Assembly (NCBI GenBank): GCA_949752745.1
Contig: OX457024.1
Span: 104,207,690-104,271,689, forward strand
DNA: 64,000 nucleotides
Direction of reading: 5' to 3'
DNA from: Protula sp. h YS-2021
Taxonomy: Eukaryota; Annelida; Polychaeta; Sabellida; Serpulidae
Of the stretch, positions 39,301 to 50,600 are shown piece after piece. Made by a program: the position numbers and the translations under genes. The notes under the pieces are model-generated. The model had not been told where the DNA came from. It saw only the letters and a program-made list of their open reading frames with translations, and searched no databases. The first letter of the stretch is position 1, and the number at the start of each line of letters is the position of its first letter.

Positions 39301-40803
39301 CTTAATTTCAAACTTGGGTATTTGTTCGAAAATTAAGGACCAATATTTCCTTGGCACACAGTTTACATGTCATTTTTTGGGAAGCCATTCAAAACCAAAC
39401 GTATAACGACGGATACCGTCTACTTTGTGATACACTAAGTTTCTGAAGAGACCTTAATCTTCAAGATCACTAAAGTGGTTTAAACTCAAGCTGATCGTTA
39501 TTTCGAAATACTCTTTCAAAAGCTAGACTCCAATCCGTAGCCAGTCGGGTGATAAGAGTACCGTGGGGAGGGGGGATGGGGGATGCGGATGAAAGGTTAT
39601 GCGCCATACTACCAGGTGTGAGGATCGAATGCTTGCTGCATGGTAGTGGCATGCCGAGACAGCAAGCTGACACAGACAACAGGGAATTTTTAAGAGGTCA
39701 GCTCTTTTGAGACGTATTTCAGTATTCATGAGACGGCGTGGTTATAGCAGTCGGCCCGCTGAAGAGAATCCATTGACGTTCTAATTCCATATCACTAGAT
39801 CAACAAGAAAGTGTTAAGGATAGTGGTATTTCGTTGGATTTGGTGCAGGACTGAACTGCCATGGTTATAGAAAGCTTTAATGTCAAGCGGCTGTGTTGCG
39901 TAGAGAAATCTTAGTGTGTTTTTACCGCCGTGTCTTGTGAGTATGTGTGTTACTTATTGTGATTGTCTGTAGAATCTGAGGAGGACAATTTGACGATTTC
40001 AGATATTGTTAAATGTATTTAACTTCTTCATGGTTTTCAGTTGCTACCTTCAGAAACTACTTTAATGTCCATTAGAAACACTAGTGACGAAAATATCTGC
40101 AGATCTTAAAAAGAAAAATATATGCTTTTGAAATTAAACATAAAATGCTATAGTACTGCCGGAAGTTGAACACAGATGTCGTAATTCATGCATTTTGTAT
40201 TATATTTATAGCAACAAATATCAAAGACTTAAATGTTTTAGTGTACGCAAAGTTTCATAAATGAAAGGCAAGTTGGCATGTGGCACTGAAACCTTTCAGT
40301 GATGCAAGCTCCGTAATGATATGGTTCTGTTTCAATGATATATACGTAATAAAAAGTTGTTTCAATTTTAATTATTTACTTTCGTATTTATATCACAATC
40401 AGTTGTTAAAGTTTATACAATTTTTCAAACGAGAAGTGTAGGCAAGAAAGATTTAAAAAAACTGTTGTTGTAGATTTCAGTCCTGTAGTAACGCTACAAG
40501 TGTATATGCTTGAAATAAAATAACAATAAAGCCACAGAATCATCCTGCCGAATTTTCTTGAGCACACTCCTCGAACAAGACATAGGCAATGCTTACTTAG
40601 AGTCTATTATTTCAGCACGTATTGGACCTGTTGTAATTTTTCGTTCTAATTGAATTTGAATTCTATATGTCCAGAGTATTCGTTTAAAAAATAGGGTCAA
40701 GTGCCCAGATTTTACGTGACCGTATTAATTAGTATAAAATTAAAAAAAAAAAAAGTATGTCCAAGGACATGAAAAAATTGAAATATGTAAAATGCATTTA
40801 ATT

Positions 40804-42231
40804 TTTCCCCCACAGGGAATATATGCGATCGACCGCGTGTCGGTCTGTCGTCAAGAGCTTGTTAACACGATAACTTTAAAACTCCTGCAAGGATTTTATT
40901 TTTAATGAAACGTGGTATGTAGCTTCTATGGGGACAAACACAGATCGGTATTGTAAATGGGCCAGGTTCGTCCAAGGAAAATGGACCAGCTGCACTTGGA
41001 AAATTTTAGCTCTTGACTATTGATAGCCGTGTTTAACTGATGGGGGCCTGTGAGGAATATATGGGCTATGCACACTGCTCTAGTTCGAGTTTGGATGCTA
41101 CCCCAAAAGGGATGTTGGAGAGGTTGGGTTTTGACGATTCACGTATTTACCGGCATTTACAAAATTTTACAAAATTTTTAAAATTCCACCATTTCGGCAT
41201 TTTTTTTTTTTTTTTTGCCATTTGCGAAAAAAAAAGCAAAGCCCACGTGGAGAAACCCCTGAGAAACTTTCGATTAAAATTTTATAACTATTTGAAAAAT
41301 GAGAAATGAATGGTTTGACAATTCAGTTATTTACTACCATTTGTTCAAGTTTTTGCCAAATTTCAAAGTTCCGCCATTTCAGCAGTTCTTGGCGAACCGC
41401 GAAAAAAAAAAAACTAGGGCAGTGTGCACAGCCCACATATTCCCCACAGCCCTCCCCTCCCCCCCCCCCCCCCCCCCCCCCCCTCATCAGTTAAACACGG
41501 CCATCAACAATCAACCAAGAGCTGAAATTTTCCAAGTCCAGTTGGTGCATTTTCCTTGGTCGAACCTGGCCCATTTACAATACCGATCTGTGTTTGTTCC
41601 CATAGAAGCTACACACCAAGTTTCATTAAAATGCCTGCAGTTGTCCTTGAGATATCGTGTTAAAAATCTCATTCCGATGCTGAATAATTTCCAGGATTTG
41701 GTAAATTTCAAAGTCCATTTGGTTCATTAGCCTTGGGCCGACGTAACTCATTTACAATACCGATCCTTGTTAGTGCCCACCGAAGCTACACACCAAGTTT
41801 CATTAAAATTCTTGCAATTGTTTTTGAGATATCGTGTTAACAATAGTCATTCAAGAGCTGAAATTTTCTAAGTGCAGCTGGTCCATTTTCCGCGGACGAA
41901 CCTGACCCATTTACAATACCGATCTGTGTTTCTTCCCATAGAAGCTACATTCAAATCCTTGCAGCAGTTTTTAAGTTATCGTGTTAACAAGCTCATACAA
42001 TAGTCAATCAAGAGCTGAAATTTTCTAAGTGCAGCTAGTCCATTTTCCTTGGACGAACATGGCCCATTTACAATACCGATCTGTGTTCGTTCCCATAGAA
42101 GCTACATACCAAGTTTATTCAAATCCTTGCAGCAGTTTTTCAGTTATCGTGTTAACAAGCTCTTGATGACAGATCGACCGATATGCGGTCGATCGCATAT
42201 ATTCCCTACAGGTTCTACTTGTGGGGAATAA
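40804..42231. mobile_element. family D foldback element with tandem core
   Basis: The left arm (40804-41095) and right arm (about 41410-42231) are reverse complements over long stretches: terminal hairpin (CCCACAGGGAATATATGCGATCGAC), GAGCTTGTTAAC, GATCGGTATTGTAAATGGG, and the inner AATATATGGGCTATGCACACTGCTCTAGTT. The right arm repeats its core about four times. No coding capacity. The centre (41190-41430) contains homopolymers and GCCATTTCGGCA-type segments. Confidence 0.7.
41515..42160 (-). repeat. 155-175-bp tandem core of family D
   Basis: GAAATTTTC(C/T)AAGT(C/G)CAG-type starts at about 41522, 41700, 41860 and 42015. Each unit carries CCATTTACAATACCGATC, ATAGAAGCTACA, AAGTTTCATTAAAAT and GAGATATCGTGTTAAC. 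Confidence 0.85.
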
Positions 42232-43854
42232 ATAATAGCCTGGTAGGCGAACCCTGGGGAACAACTAAACGATTGGAGTAAAACTGGAGGAGGAGTAGCA
42301 TTTTAAAAATGGGTCAAAACGGGCACAAAAAGTGCCGCCATTTTGTCAGTTTTTCGTCAATCGTCAAAAAAAGTAATAGCCAGGTGGGGGACCACCCAGG
42401 GAACACTCCTGCATAATATAAAAACGATTGGAGCAAAATTGTAGGAGGAGGAGCATTTTAAAGAAAAAATTTAACATACGCACATACATTTAAGCCCCCT
42501 ATAGTTACACGACTAACCCAGTCCGACAAAGTCGGTTGGGTTAAAAATACGCACCCATGGTCAGCCAACAGACCCATTTGCCAATATTTTCATCCCCAAT
42601 ATTACGGATATCATATAAGCTTTACAGAAGAATCTTCGGAGAAAAATGAAAAGGTAGACAGATGACAAATGGACCACACGCATGGAAAAGCTCCACTTTA
42701 TTCTACCATCACCCGAGCCAGAAATTTATCAAAACCAGCTGTCAACAGACGAACATCCTCCTGTGAAAATTGGTTATAAAACTGCTGTCCGGGCCATGTA
42801 TTTTGTATCCCATGTTCATGTACTGCACACTGCATGTTGTAAGCGCATTATTTAAGAAACCAGCGCCTGTGAGCGATATACACGTTGACCTCAGTTCGTG
42901 AAAAGGCAAGGTTTGCAATCGGTGACCGAAAAACGTTCATTGACTGAAACTATTGGTGCCCGATACCGACACATCGGTTATTTCGATTCGGTGGGTAATA
43001 AAAAATGTGTACGAAAAGTTTTCTACCTGCAGTCATGAACAAACCGTTTGTTTCCCAGTCTTTCGCCTTATTATGCGATAGAAGCAACTCAAATGAAATA
43101 CGTAGGTGCGTGACAGATCGATAAGTAAACCACAGGACAGTATTGGGTGATACATTAGAAGTAGGGCAATGTTTCAGTGTATAAAAGGAAGGTCGTGAAA
43201 GTAGAAGCTGGCAAAGAGATCAATGAACAAAACTGTACGAGTTTTTTTTCAGCCATTGGAGCGCGATTATTGCCACATTTTTGCAATTTATTTTCCTTTA
43301 AAAGTCAGCCGTTGTTTTCAGTCTGCCTGGATAATTTAAACATTTCCCGGCCTTATTTTTACCCTCCCCCCCCCCAACCCTATAGGTTGTCAATCTACAG
43401 AGACAATTGTTCCTTTCTTCAATGTAGATCTAGCCAGGGTGCCTCGAAAGGGTTGTCCATCCATGGATACAATAATTGTTTCCTCAAGTGTAGATCTAGG
43501 GTGCTTCGATGCCAGTAGGTTATGATTTAACACTCTATTATTTAAAATAACATACCAAGCAAATAAAAATTCATGTGTTTTCAATATTATAGAGATAGAT
43601 GTAATTTAATGTAATGTAAATAGATTTTACGTGCCTTTTTCTAAGAAAATATTCAAAGACACGGTACAACAAATATTAAAATATAAATAAAAAATTAAAA
43701 AAAAAACAAAAAAAAACAGTGACTGGATAATAATAACAATGTAATAAAATAACAATAATAAAATGAAAAGCATAAAAAATCCATTGACTAGAAAAAATAT
43801 GATACTGAAAAACGACTCGAAATAATAGTTACATGCATATGTAAACAACAATGT
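42232..43854. other. unassigned sequence with repeat fragments
   Basis: At 42260-42550 two AAACGATTGGAG(T/C)AAAA segments and the end motif GTCCGACAAAGTCGGTTGGGTT suggest another element end. At 43395-43520 a roughly 58-bp unit (TGTAGATCTAG...GTGC(C/T)TCGA) occurs twice. No gene. Confidence 0.4.
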
Positions 43855-44520
43855 TTTCAGTTGTTTTCTAAAAGCGGTAAAACTGTCCTCGCTTCTGAGA
43901 TCACTAAGGAGAGCATTAGCGTGGTGCGGAGTGTGAAAATGCTCGATCGCCGTAGGTTTTGGTTCGAGATTTAGTAGCTAAGAGAAGATTTTTTCCTTGT
44001 GAACGCAGGCTTCTGGCTGGTTTGTAGGGAGTCAATAGTTCACACAGATAGTCCGGGGCACGGCCGTGGATAGGGCGATGAGTCAAACACAGCAATTTGA
44101 ACTTAATTCTTTGACTGAGTGGTAACCAGTGAAGAGATTTTAATACTGGAGTTATCCTGTCAAACTTTTTGCAATTTGTTACAACACAGGCCGCCATGTT
44201 TTGGATCCTTTGGAGTTGCTGTAGGCGAGATTGTGGGAGTCCATAGAGAATAGCATTGGCATAATCTAGCCTTGACGATATTGGCGCATGAACAGGCTTC
44301 TCGCAAGCGGATTGAGTAATATAGGGAAGAAATGTTTCGTATATGGAGGAGGCAAGTTTTTGAGCGATTGACAAATTCTATCTCTAAACACACATGTGAA
44401 TGAAAAATAATGCCGATATTTTTCGCAGTGTCCATGGGTTCTATCAGGGCGTTGCCAATTTGCATGTTTTCCGGACTGACGGAGTCTTTGTAAGGAGTAG
44501 GGACTAGGTCATAACTGGGT
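43855..44520 (-). pseudogene. CR1-type LINE 3' fragment
   Basis: The minus strand encodes the conserved CR1 ORF2 C-terminus: SRLDYANAILYGLPQSRLQQLQ-like start, ITPVLKSLHWLPLSQRIKFK, GRAPDYLCELL, then KTYGDRAFSHSAPR. 152 codons are open (44374-43916), with the upstream part in another frame. RT catalytic blocks are absent, so it is a 5'-truncated copy. Confidence 0.85.
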
Positions 44521-44690
44521 CATGGTCAAGATAAAAATAACGCGGACCTATCCACTATGATAGGTCATTTATTTGCCAAATATCACAGAAAACAGATTAT
44601 CAGAGTGGAAGTAACGCTATGGATGGGAAACACCCAAACCTACAGTCCCCCTTCTGGGCTGAATCCCCGACTGAGGGCTAAAAAATCAGA
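44515..44690 (+). repeat. dispersed repeat shared with 51712-51880
   Basis: Both loci carry ATGA(T/C)AGGTCAT(T/C)TA, a GATATCA(C/T)-type segment, CAGA(G/A)TGG(A/G)AGTA and CCAAACCTACAG(T/C)CCCC. Boundaries not determined. Confidence 0.5.
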
Positions 44691-45407
44691 TACCTGAACT
44701 GAAGCGATTCTGCACGATTTCGGTTATATACCCGAATCCATATAAGCTTAAGGAAGCTGTAAGGAACAGGTGCACAGATAAAAGAAGGTTCTGAACATAA
44801 ATAAAAGTCCCTCAAAATCGTTTCCCATTTATTACACGTCCGCAGATTATTCTAAGGGTGCACAACTTGAATACTGAATAGGTCACAAATAAAGAAATGA
44901 CATTGAGAGGTTATGAGTCTTAAATACAAAAAAAAAAATAAATAAATAAATAAAAAAAAAAAAAGAAACACTATGTTGTGCCCACACTATGTAGTGCTAT
45001 AAGCTGTGGCCACATACCAGATGGACGAGTCTTCTATGAGCAGTATGGGAGATATGGCACGGAAAAACGACAGATGGACAAAGTACGGAATGGCTCAATA
45101 TTTAACAAACGCGTCCAAGCGCATAACATCTTTTGAATTTTACAAGGTTTATTCTCCCGTATTACGTTTGTGCCATGTGCAAGTCCCTTTAACAATTGCA
45201 GAAAAAAACCATAAAAAATAAATATATAAATAAATAAATACCTGCTACGTACTATATTTGTGTCGTTGTTTCTTTCATATGCAACAGAAATCGCATAAAA
45301 CAAACTTTGACAGTATCAACAGCAAATTATAAACTACAACGTCTGTAACGGTAGTTTTAATTTCCCCCAAAAAGACAGGAAGTGACGAACTTTTATGGTA
45401 TGCCTTA

Positions 45408-45560
45408 CTCCTCAGGATAGCAGTCAGCCGTTTCAAAAAGAGCACGAAAGGCATCCTCGCTGGGTTTTTTTTAGAGTATCCGCTACTCCTCAGGACAGCA
45501 GTCAGCCGTGTCAAAAAGAGCACTTAAGGCATCCTCGCTGGTGCCGAGTGCCTCAGCTGC
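45408..45560 (+). repeat. 78-bp tandem duplication
   Basis: CTCCTCAGGA(T/C)AGCAGTCAGCCG begins at 45408 and 45486; each copy ends GGCATCCTCGCTGG. Confidence 0.85.
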
Positions 45561-45604
45561 TTTTGTTAGCGACCTAGTTCTCCGACCGTTCTAAAATAGA
45601 ATAC

Positions 45605-45688
45605 AGTGAGACACATGCTCAATAGAGTGAGACACATGCTCAATAGAGTGGGACACATGCTCAACAGAGTGAGACATATGCTCAACGG
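45605..45688 (+). repeat. 21-bp tandem repeat, four copies
   Basis: AGTGAGACACATGCTCAATAG with few substitutions. Confidence 0.9.
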
Positions 45689-45827
45689 AAACCATTGTCA
45701 GAAATTTAACCTCTCAACTATGAAAGCTACCTCTGCCTACAAATAACTCTTAAATAAGGAATATTGTATCGGGTAAAGAAGTTATAATATAAAAAAAGAA
45801 GTTATATTATTATTATAAGAATTTATA

Positions 45828-46081
45828 TTAGAAAAAAAACCCAGATCTACACCGCACCGTCTTGATCCTGCGTTTCAGTGTCTCTTCGCTGCTTTCGTGA
45901 GAAAACCTGCGCTTTGGCCGCGTCCTTCTCTCCAGTTTTGCTTCCTTCTGTTTCTTCTTTTGCTTCTCTTCAATCGCCATTTCTATTTCTTGAGGCATTT
46001 TTTTACAATGTCTCCCAGCTCTCCGCTGCTGCTGCGTCGCCTTGAACAAAATGACGTCACAATTCACACTATTGCCAGGGT
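45828..46081 (-). CDS. uncharacterised gene, terminal exon
   Basis: AATCGTAGTTCAG acceptor; encodes NPGNSVNCDVILFKATQQQ, the charged EEKQKKKQKEAKLERR region and ends CRSGFFF, TAA. The palindrome element begins only 64 bp upstream of the acceptor. Confidence 0.6.
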
Positions 46082-47550
46082 CTGAACTACGATTCCACTC
46101 AAGGAGCAACTTCAAGAATACAGAACGAACCATATATATTCATGTTACAGCGAATCTGTAAAACCAGCGAATCTATAGATTCGCTGAGAATTTCAGCGAA
46201 TCTGTAGATTCGCTGACTCACTTAGCGCTGGTTTTTCACCTAAGAAATTATACAGATTCGCTGAAATTGCCTGATCGGCCATCTTTACCGACATGATCAC
46301 TGGTTTCTGCTAATATTTGAAATTTAATTGCTTTTGTGTGACTTCGTTACTCGAGATATATTTTGCACACCTTTTTCTTGGTTTTATGTGAAGGGAATAT
46401 ATTAAAGCCAGACAGGTGGCAGTAAATTAAGTAACGACAGGAAAATTTAAACAAAACATCGGTTTGACTTACACACCGTTTCCTGGGTTGGAAAACTAAA
46501 AATCACTTTTATTCACACAAGATAACCGGCGATTGAATCGCTTATTTGCACACCGTTTTCCTGGCAGGGAAACCACGAATATATCATCAGTTTTATTCAC
46601 ACAAAGCAAACTGCGATGAAATCTCAAATTTACACACCATTTTTCTCGTTGGAATACTAAAAATCAAAATTAATTATTGTCTGTTCCGTTCTGTTTCCAT
46701 TGCTGTTAACTCATTTCATGTAGCTGAGGTTTTTCGGTCATCTGATGAAAATGCAGCAATTTATATGCTATCACACCGGAATAAAGTTTCTATTCGTTGA
46801 AATCCTTGTCCTATCAATTTCTGTTCAATTAAACTTTTAGTATGCGGAGCATCGAAAATTAACACTCATTAGATAAGCGTACCATAATTTAATTGCAATT
46901 TACATCACCCGGAGGTGAAGAGATTTTTGTGTTGCGCTCACGGAAAAATAATTGCAATTTGGCTAATGACAATTTGATTGATACTCAGAAGGGGAGTAAT
47001 GATTGCAGTTTATTTAGAAACAATAGTATTAAGATTTGCTGTGATCACTTTTACGAAAGACGATAACACAAAGAGAGAAACTTAATTTAAGCCTTAGTGA
47101 ATATTGATCCCAATATTTTCGAACGCTTTCCAATATTGTTTTTCATTTGAGACTAGAAATTTGCACTTCAAGAATGCATTTTAAAGCTAGTTTAATAAAA
47201 AATATGTGTAATTTTAAAAGTTCCGACTGCAATATATCCCATTCCCAAAAAAACCAGATAAAGGTGTATAAAACACTTCTGGAGTAAAGAAGTCACATAA
47301 AAGCAATTAAATTTCAAATATCACCCAACACAAGTAATCCTGTCGGTAAAGATGACTGGTCAGGCAATTTCAGAGAATCTGTATAATTTTTTCGATGAAA
47401 AACCAGCAAATCTTTAGATTCGCTGAATATTTTCAGCGAATCTACAGATTCGCTAAGTGAGTCAGCGAATCTACAGGATCGCTGAAATTTTCAGTGAATC
47501 TGTAGATTCGCTGGTTTTACAGATTCGCTGTAACTAATATATATATATAT

Positions 47551-47648
<98 letters not shown>

Positions 47649-50600
47649 GTTACAGCAAATCTGTAAAACCACCGAATCTATAGATTCGCTGAAAATTTCA
47701 GTGAATCTACAGATTCGCTGGTATATAAATATATATGTAATATAAGAACGGAAATATTCAGTACTGATAACTCGTCTTTGCATGAATCTTTTAAATATAA
47801 TATGACAACTTATACCAGAAAAACAAAAGAAAGTAGTACGGATAACGCAGCAGAGCATGTTCATGAGTCGTGTAGTCGGTGGCCACTACCTGTGACACTA
47901 CACGGTCCCTACTCTTAAGAGGGACTACTGTACACAAAATACCCGCGTATGTCGATGTAATGGTGAAACACACAAGTGCCAATCAGGCCGTGAGCGCTGT
48001 GGTGCGCCCGAGACGCGAGCCCCTACTCTTGTTTTCCTACTACTGCCTGGTTTTGCACAGTTTTGCACATAATCATCGGTTATTTCGAATACAAAATTAG
48101 TGTGCCCGTCTTCGGGTGGATTCGCCGCTTCGTACGTGTTGAGCTTTTCCTGGACAGAGGACACCGCCTTGCTGTCGTCATCTACAACCGTCAACAACAA
48201 ATGACATTTATCAACCGCGTATCATAACACGCACCGACTGACAATGTACTCCTGTATAAGCGTGTATCATAACACGCACCGAGTGACAATGTACTCCTGT
48301 ATAAGCGTGTATCATAACACGCACCGAGTGATACTGTACTCTTGTATAAAACAAATGATAGGAAATCACAGGTGTTCTCAGATCAATGACTAAATGAACA
48401 AAGGAGGAATTCACGCAAACGCCACAGGTATAAGCTAACCTGATGAGGGCGTTGCTATCCGACACACAAGCGACGACAGCATATACGGGGGAAAAAGACT
48501 TGATTCCCACTCTGTTTGACCATCTTAGGCATAACTATTAATAGCAATAGACCATGGCGCTTGTGCCCCACAAAAAGGAAGAACAAGGGATTTTCCACAC
48601 GGCAATTTGAAGCTTTCCCGTGAGGTACTATTCTTTAATTAGCTAGAGCGGTTTTAAAACTGCGAGCAGTTAACTGGTGAACCACTTGGAGGAATAAAGA
48701 AGGATTCCGGTCAGACATTCTGCAAAATTTGTCTTGCTAAATAATAATAATAGTGAAATGTAAGTTCACAGGGTCCCCACGCTTTTCGCTTAAAAATATT
48801 CCAGAACTTACCAGGATTTTTCGGAGACAATTTTCCAATACTAAGTATATGAGGTAAATGTTATAAAGTTATATTATATATGTACATTTAACCATATTCT
48901 ACGACATCATCGAGTTATAATAATTTTCAGTAATTACATTTTCAATTTCCAGGACTTACAGGACTCTTTTTTCAAAATTCCAGGATTTTCCAAGATCACG
49001 AAAACTATGAAAAAAATGAGACTCGTCCAAGGCAGAAACGCTCTGGATTATTGCGAATGGTAGCAATGGGATAGAAGAAAACACGTTACCTATAAGTGTG
49101 ATTATATCTGGAACGCCTTGCTTAGTATCAGTTGCTTGAAAGAGAAATGGAGTTGAAATGTACTGCAGGGGAATGGCACTTCCAGGAGTGGCGGCAACAG
49201 GACTGAGTGTAAAACAATAGCAAAGACAAATACAGTCGTTATATAAATCACCATCCAGGAGGAGAATCGAGGACCTGAAACAAAAAACTGTAAGGAAGAG
49301 CAATTAAAACTAGATTGGCCAGTGTTTTTGTTAAAACAAAAACGGATATGTCTCCCCCGCCCCCAATCAGTCACGTGGAAAAAATCGCCAAAAATACGTT
49401 TTTACAGAAAATGAAGAAAAACTTCGCAGTCAACATTTGCACTATATATGGGTTCTTCTTGCCATGCTTCAGCCTAATCCAACAAACTGTTTCGGAGACA
49501 TAGCAACAATTATGGCCAAAAAAGTTAAAGATCAAAAATTGAAAAATTCGCCAAAAATACATTTTCACCGAAAATGAAGAAAAACTTCGCAGTAAACATT
49601 TACAAGTTTTGTGAGTTCTTCCTGCCAAGTTTCAGCCTAATCCAACAAAAAGTTTCGGAGATATAGCAGCAATGTGGCCAAAAAAGTTAAAGTTCAAAAT
49701 AAAAAAAAAATCGCCAAAAATACATTTTCAACGGAAATGAAAAGAAACTTCGCAATAAACATTTGCACTATATGTGTGTTCTTCTTGCCAAGTTTCAGCC
49801 TAATCCAAAAAAAAACCATTTCGGAGATATCGCAACAATATGGCCAAAAAAAGTTGAAAATCAAAAATTAAAAAATTCGCCAAAAATACATTTTCGGCGG
49901 AAATGAAGTAAAACTTCACAATAAACATTTGCACTATATGTGTGTTGTTCTTGCCACGTTTCAGCCTAATCCAACAAACTGTTTTGGAGATATAGCCTGC
50001 CAAAGTGAAAAAAAATGCACGAAAACCCCCCCCCTATGTTCAAAAATTTGCCAAAAATAGAATTTTTGAGGAAACGAAAAAAAAAATACCACGGGCATCA
50101 TCTAGACATGTACCCCAATATGTATGTATGTTTTGAGAAAAATCGACTCATTACTTTCATAAGAACTCACTGCGGACAGACGGACGGACGGACAGACACA
50201 CCAAGTGCTATATATGTCTCCCTTAGGGGGAGACATATAATGACCATTGTATCCCCCCCCACCCCCTAAAATAACAATAATAATAATAAACAGAAAAAAG
50301 CAATCGTTGACAGCACAGCCCTCAACCGTAATTGAAAATCTGAAAAGGCGGCTACTGTGACCCTGAAATCAAGTCATGGTCAAAATAAAACTAGAGCGGC
50401 CAATGCACGCAAAAACATCAGTATATAGGGATGTATCCTACACTTTCAATTGATTTGATATTTAATTTCTTGTTTTTGCAAACTAAAACATGTCTCCCCG
50501 ACCAAATCTATCTTTTTTTCAACACCCGTTTCTCATTTTTCCATTTACAGATTTAAAAGAATAATCTTCCTTTTCTCCAAATATAATCACAATTCATTGT

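Larger units (their letters stand above)
33993..40535 (+). other. probable long PKC 3' UTR or flank, free of mobile elements
   Basis: After the stop codon 6.5 kb contain only minisatellites and simple sequence and none of the dispersed families common elsewhere. A cluster GAAATAAAATAACAATAAAG at about 40514-40533 offers polyadenylation signals. A long 3' UTR is inferred; nothing proves transcription. Confidence 0.4.

Noticed and set aside
47517..47864. Minus-strand frame rich in Ile-Tyr
   Set aside because: Translation of the (TA)n microsatellite.
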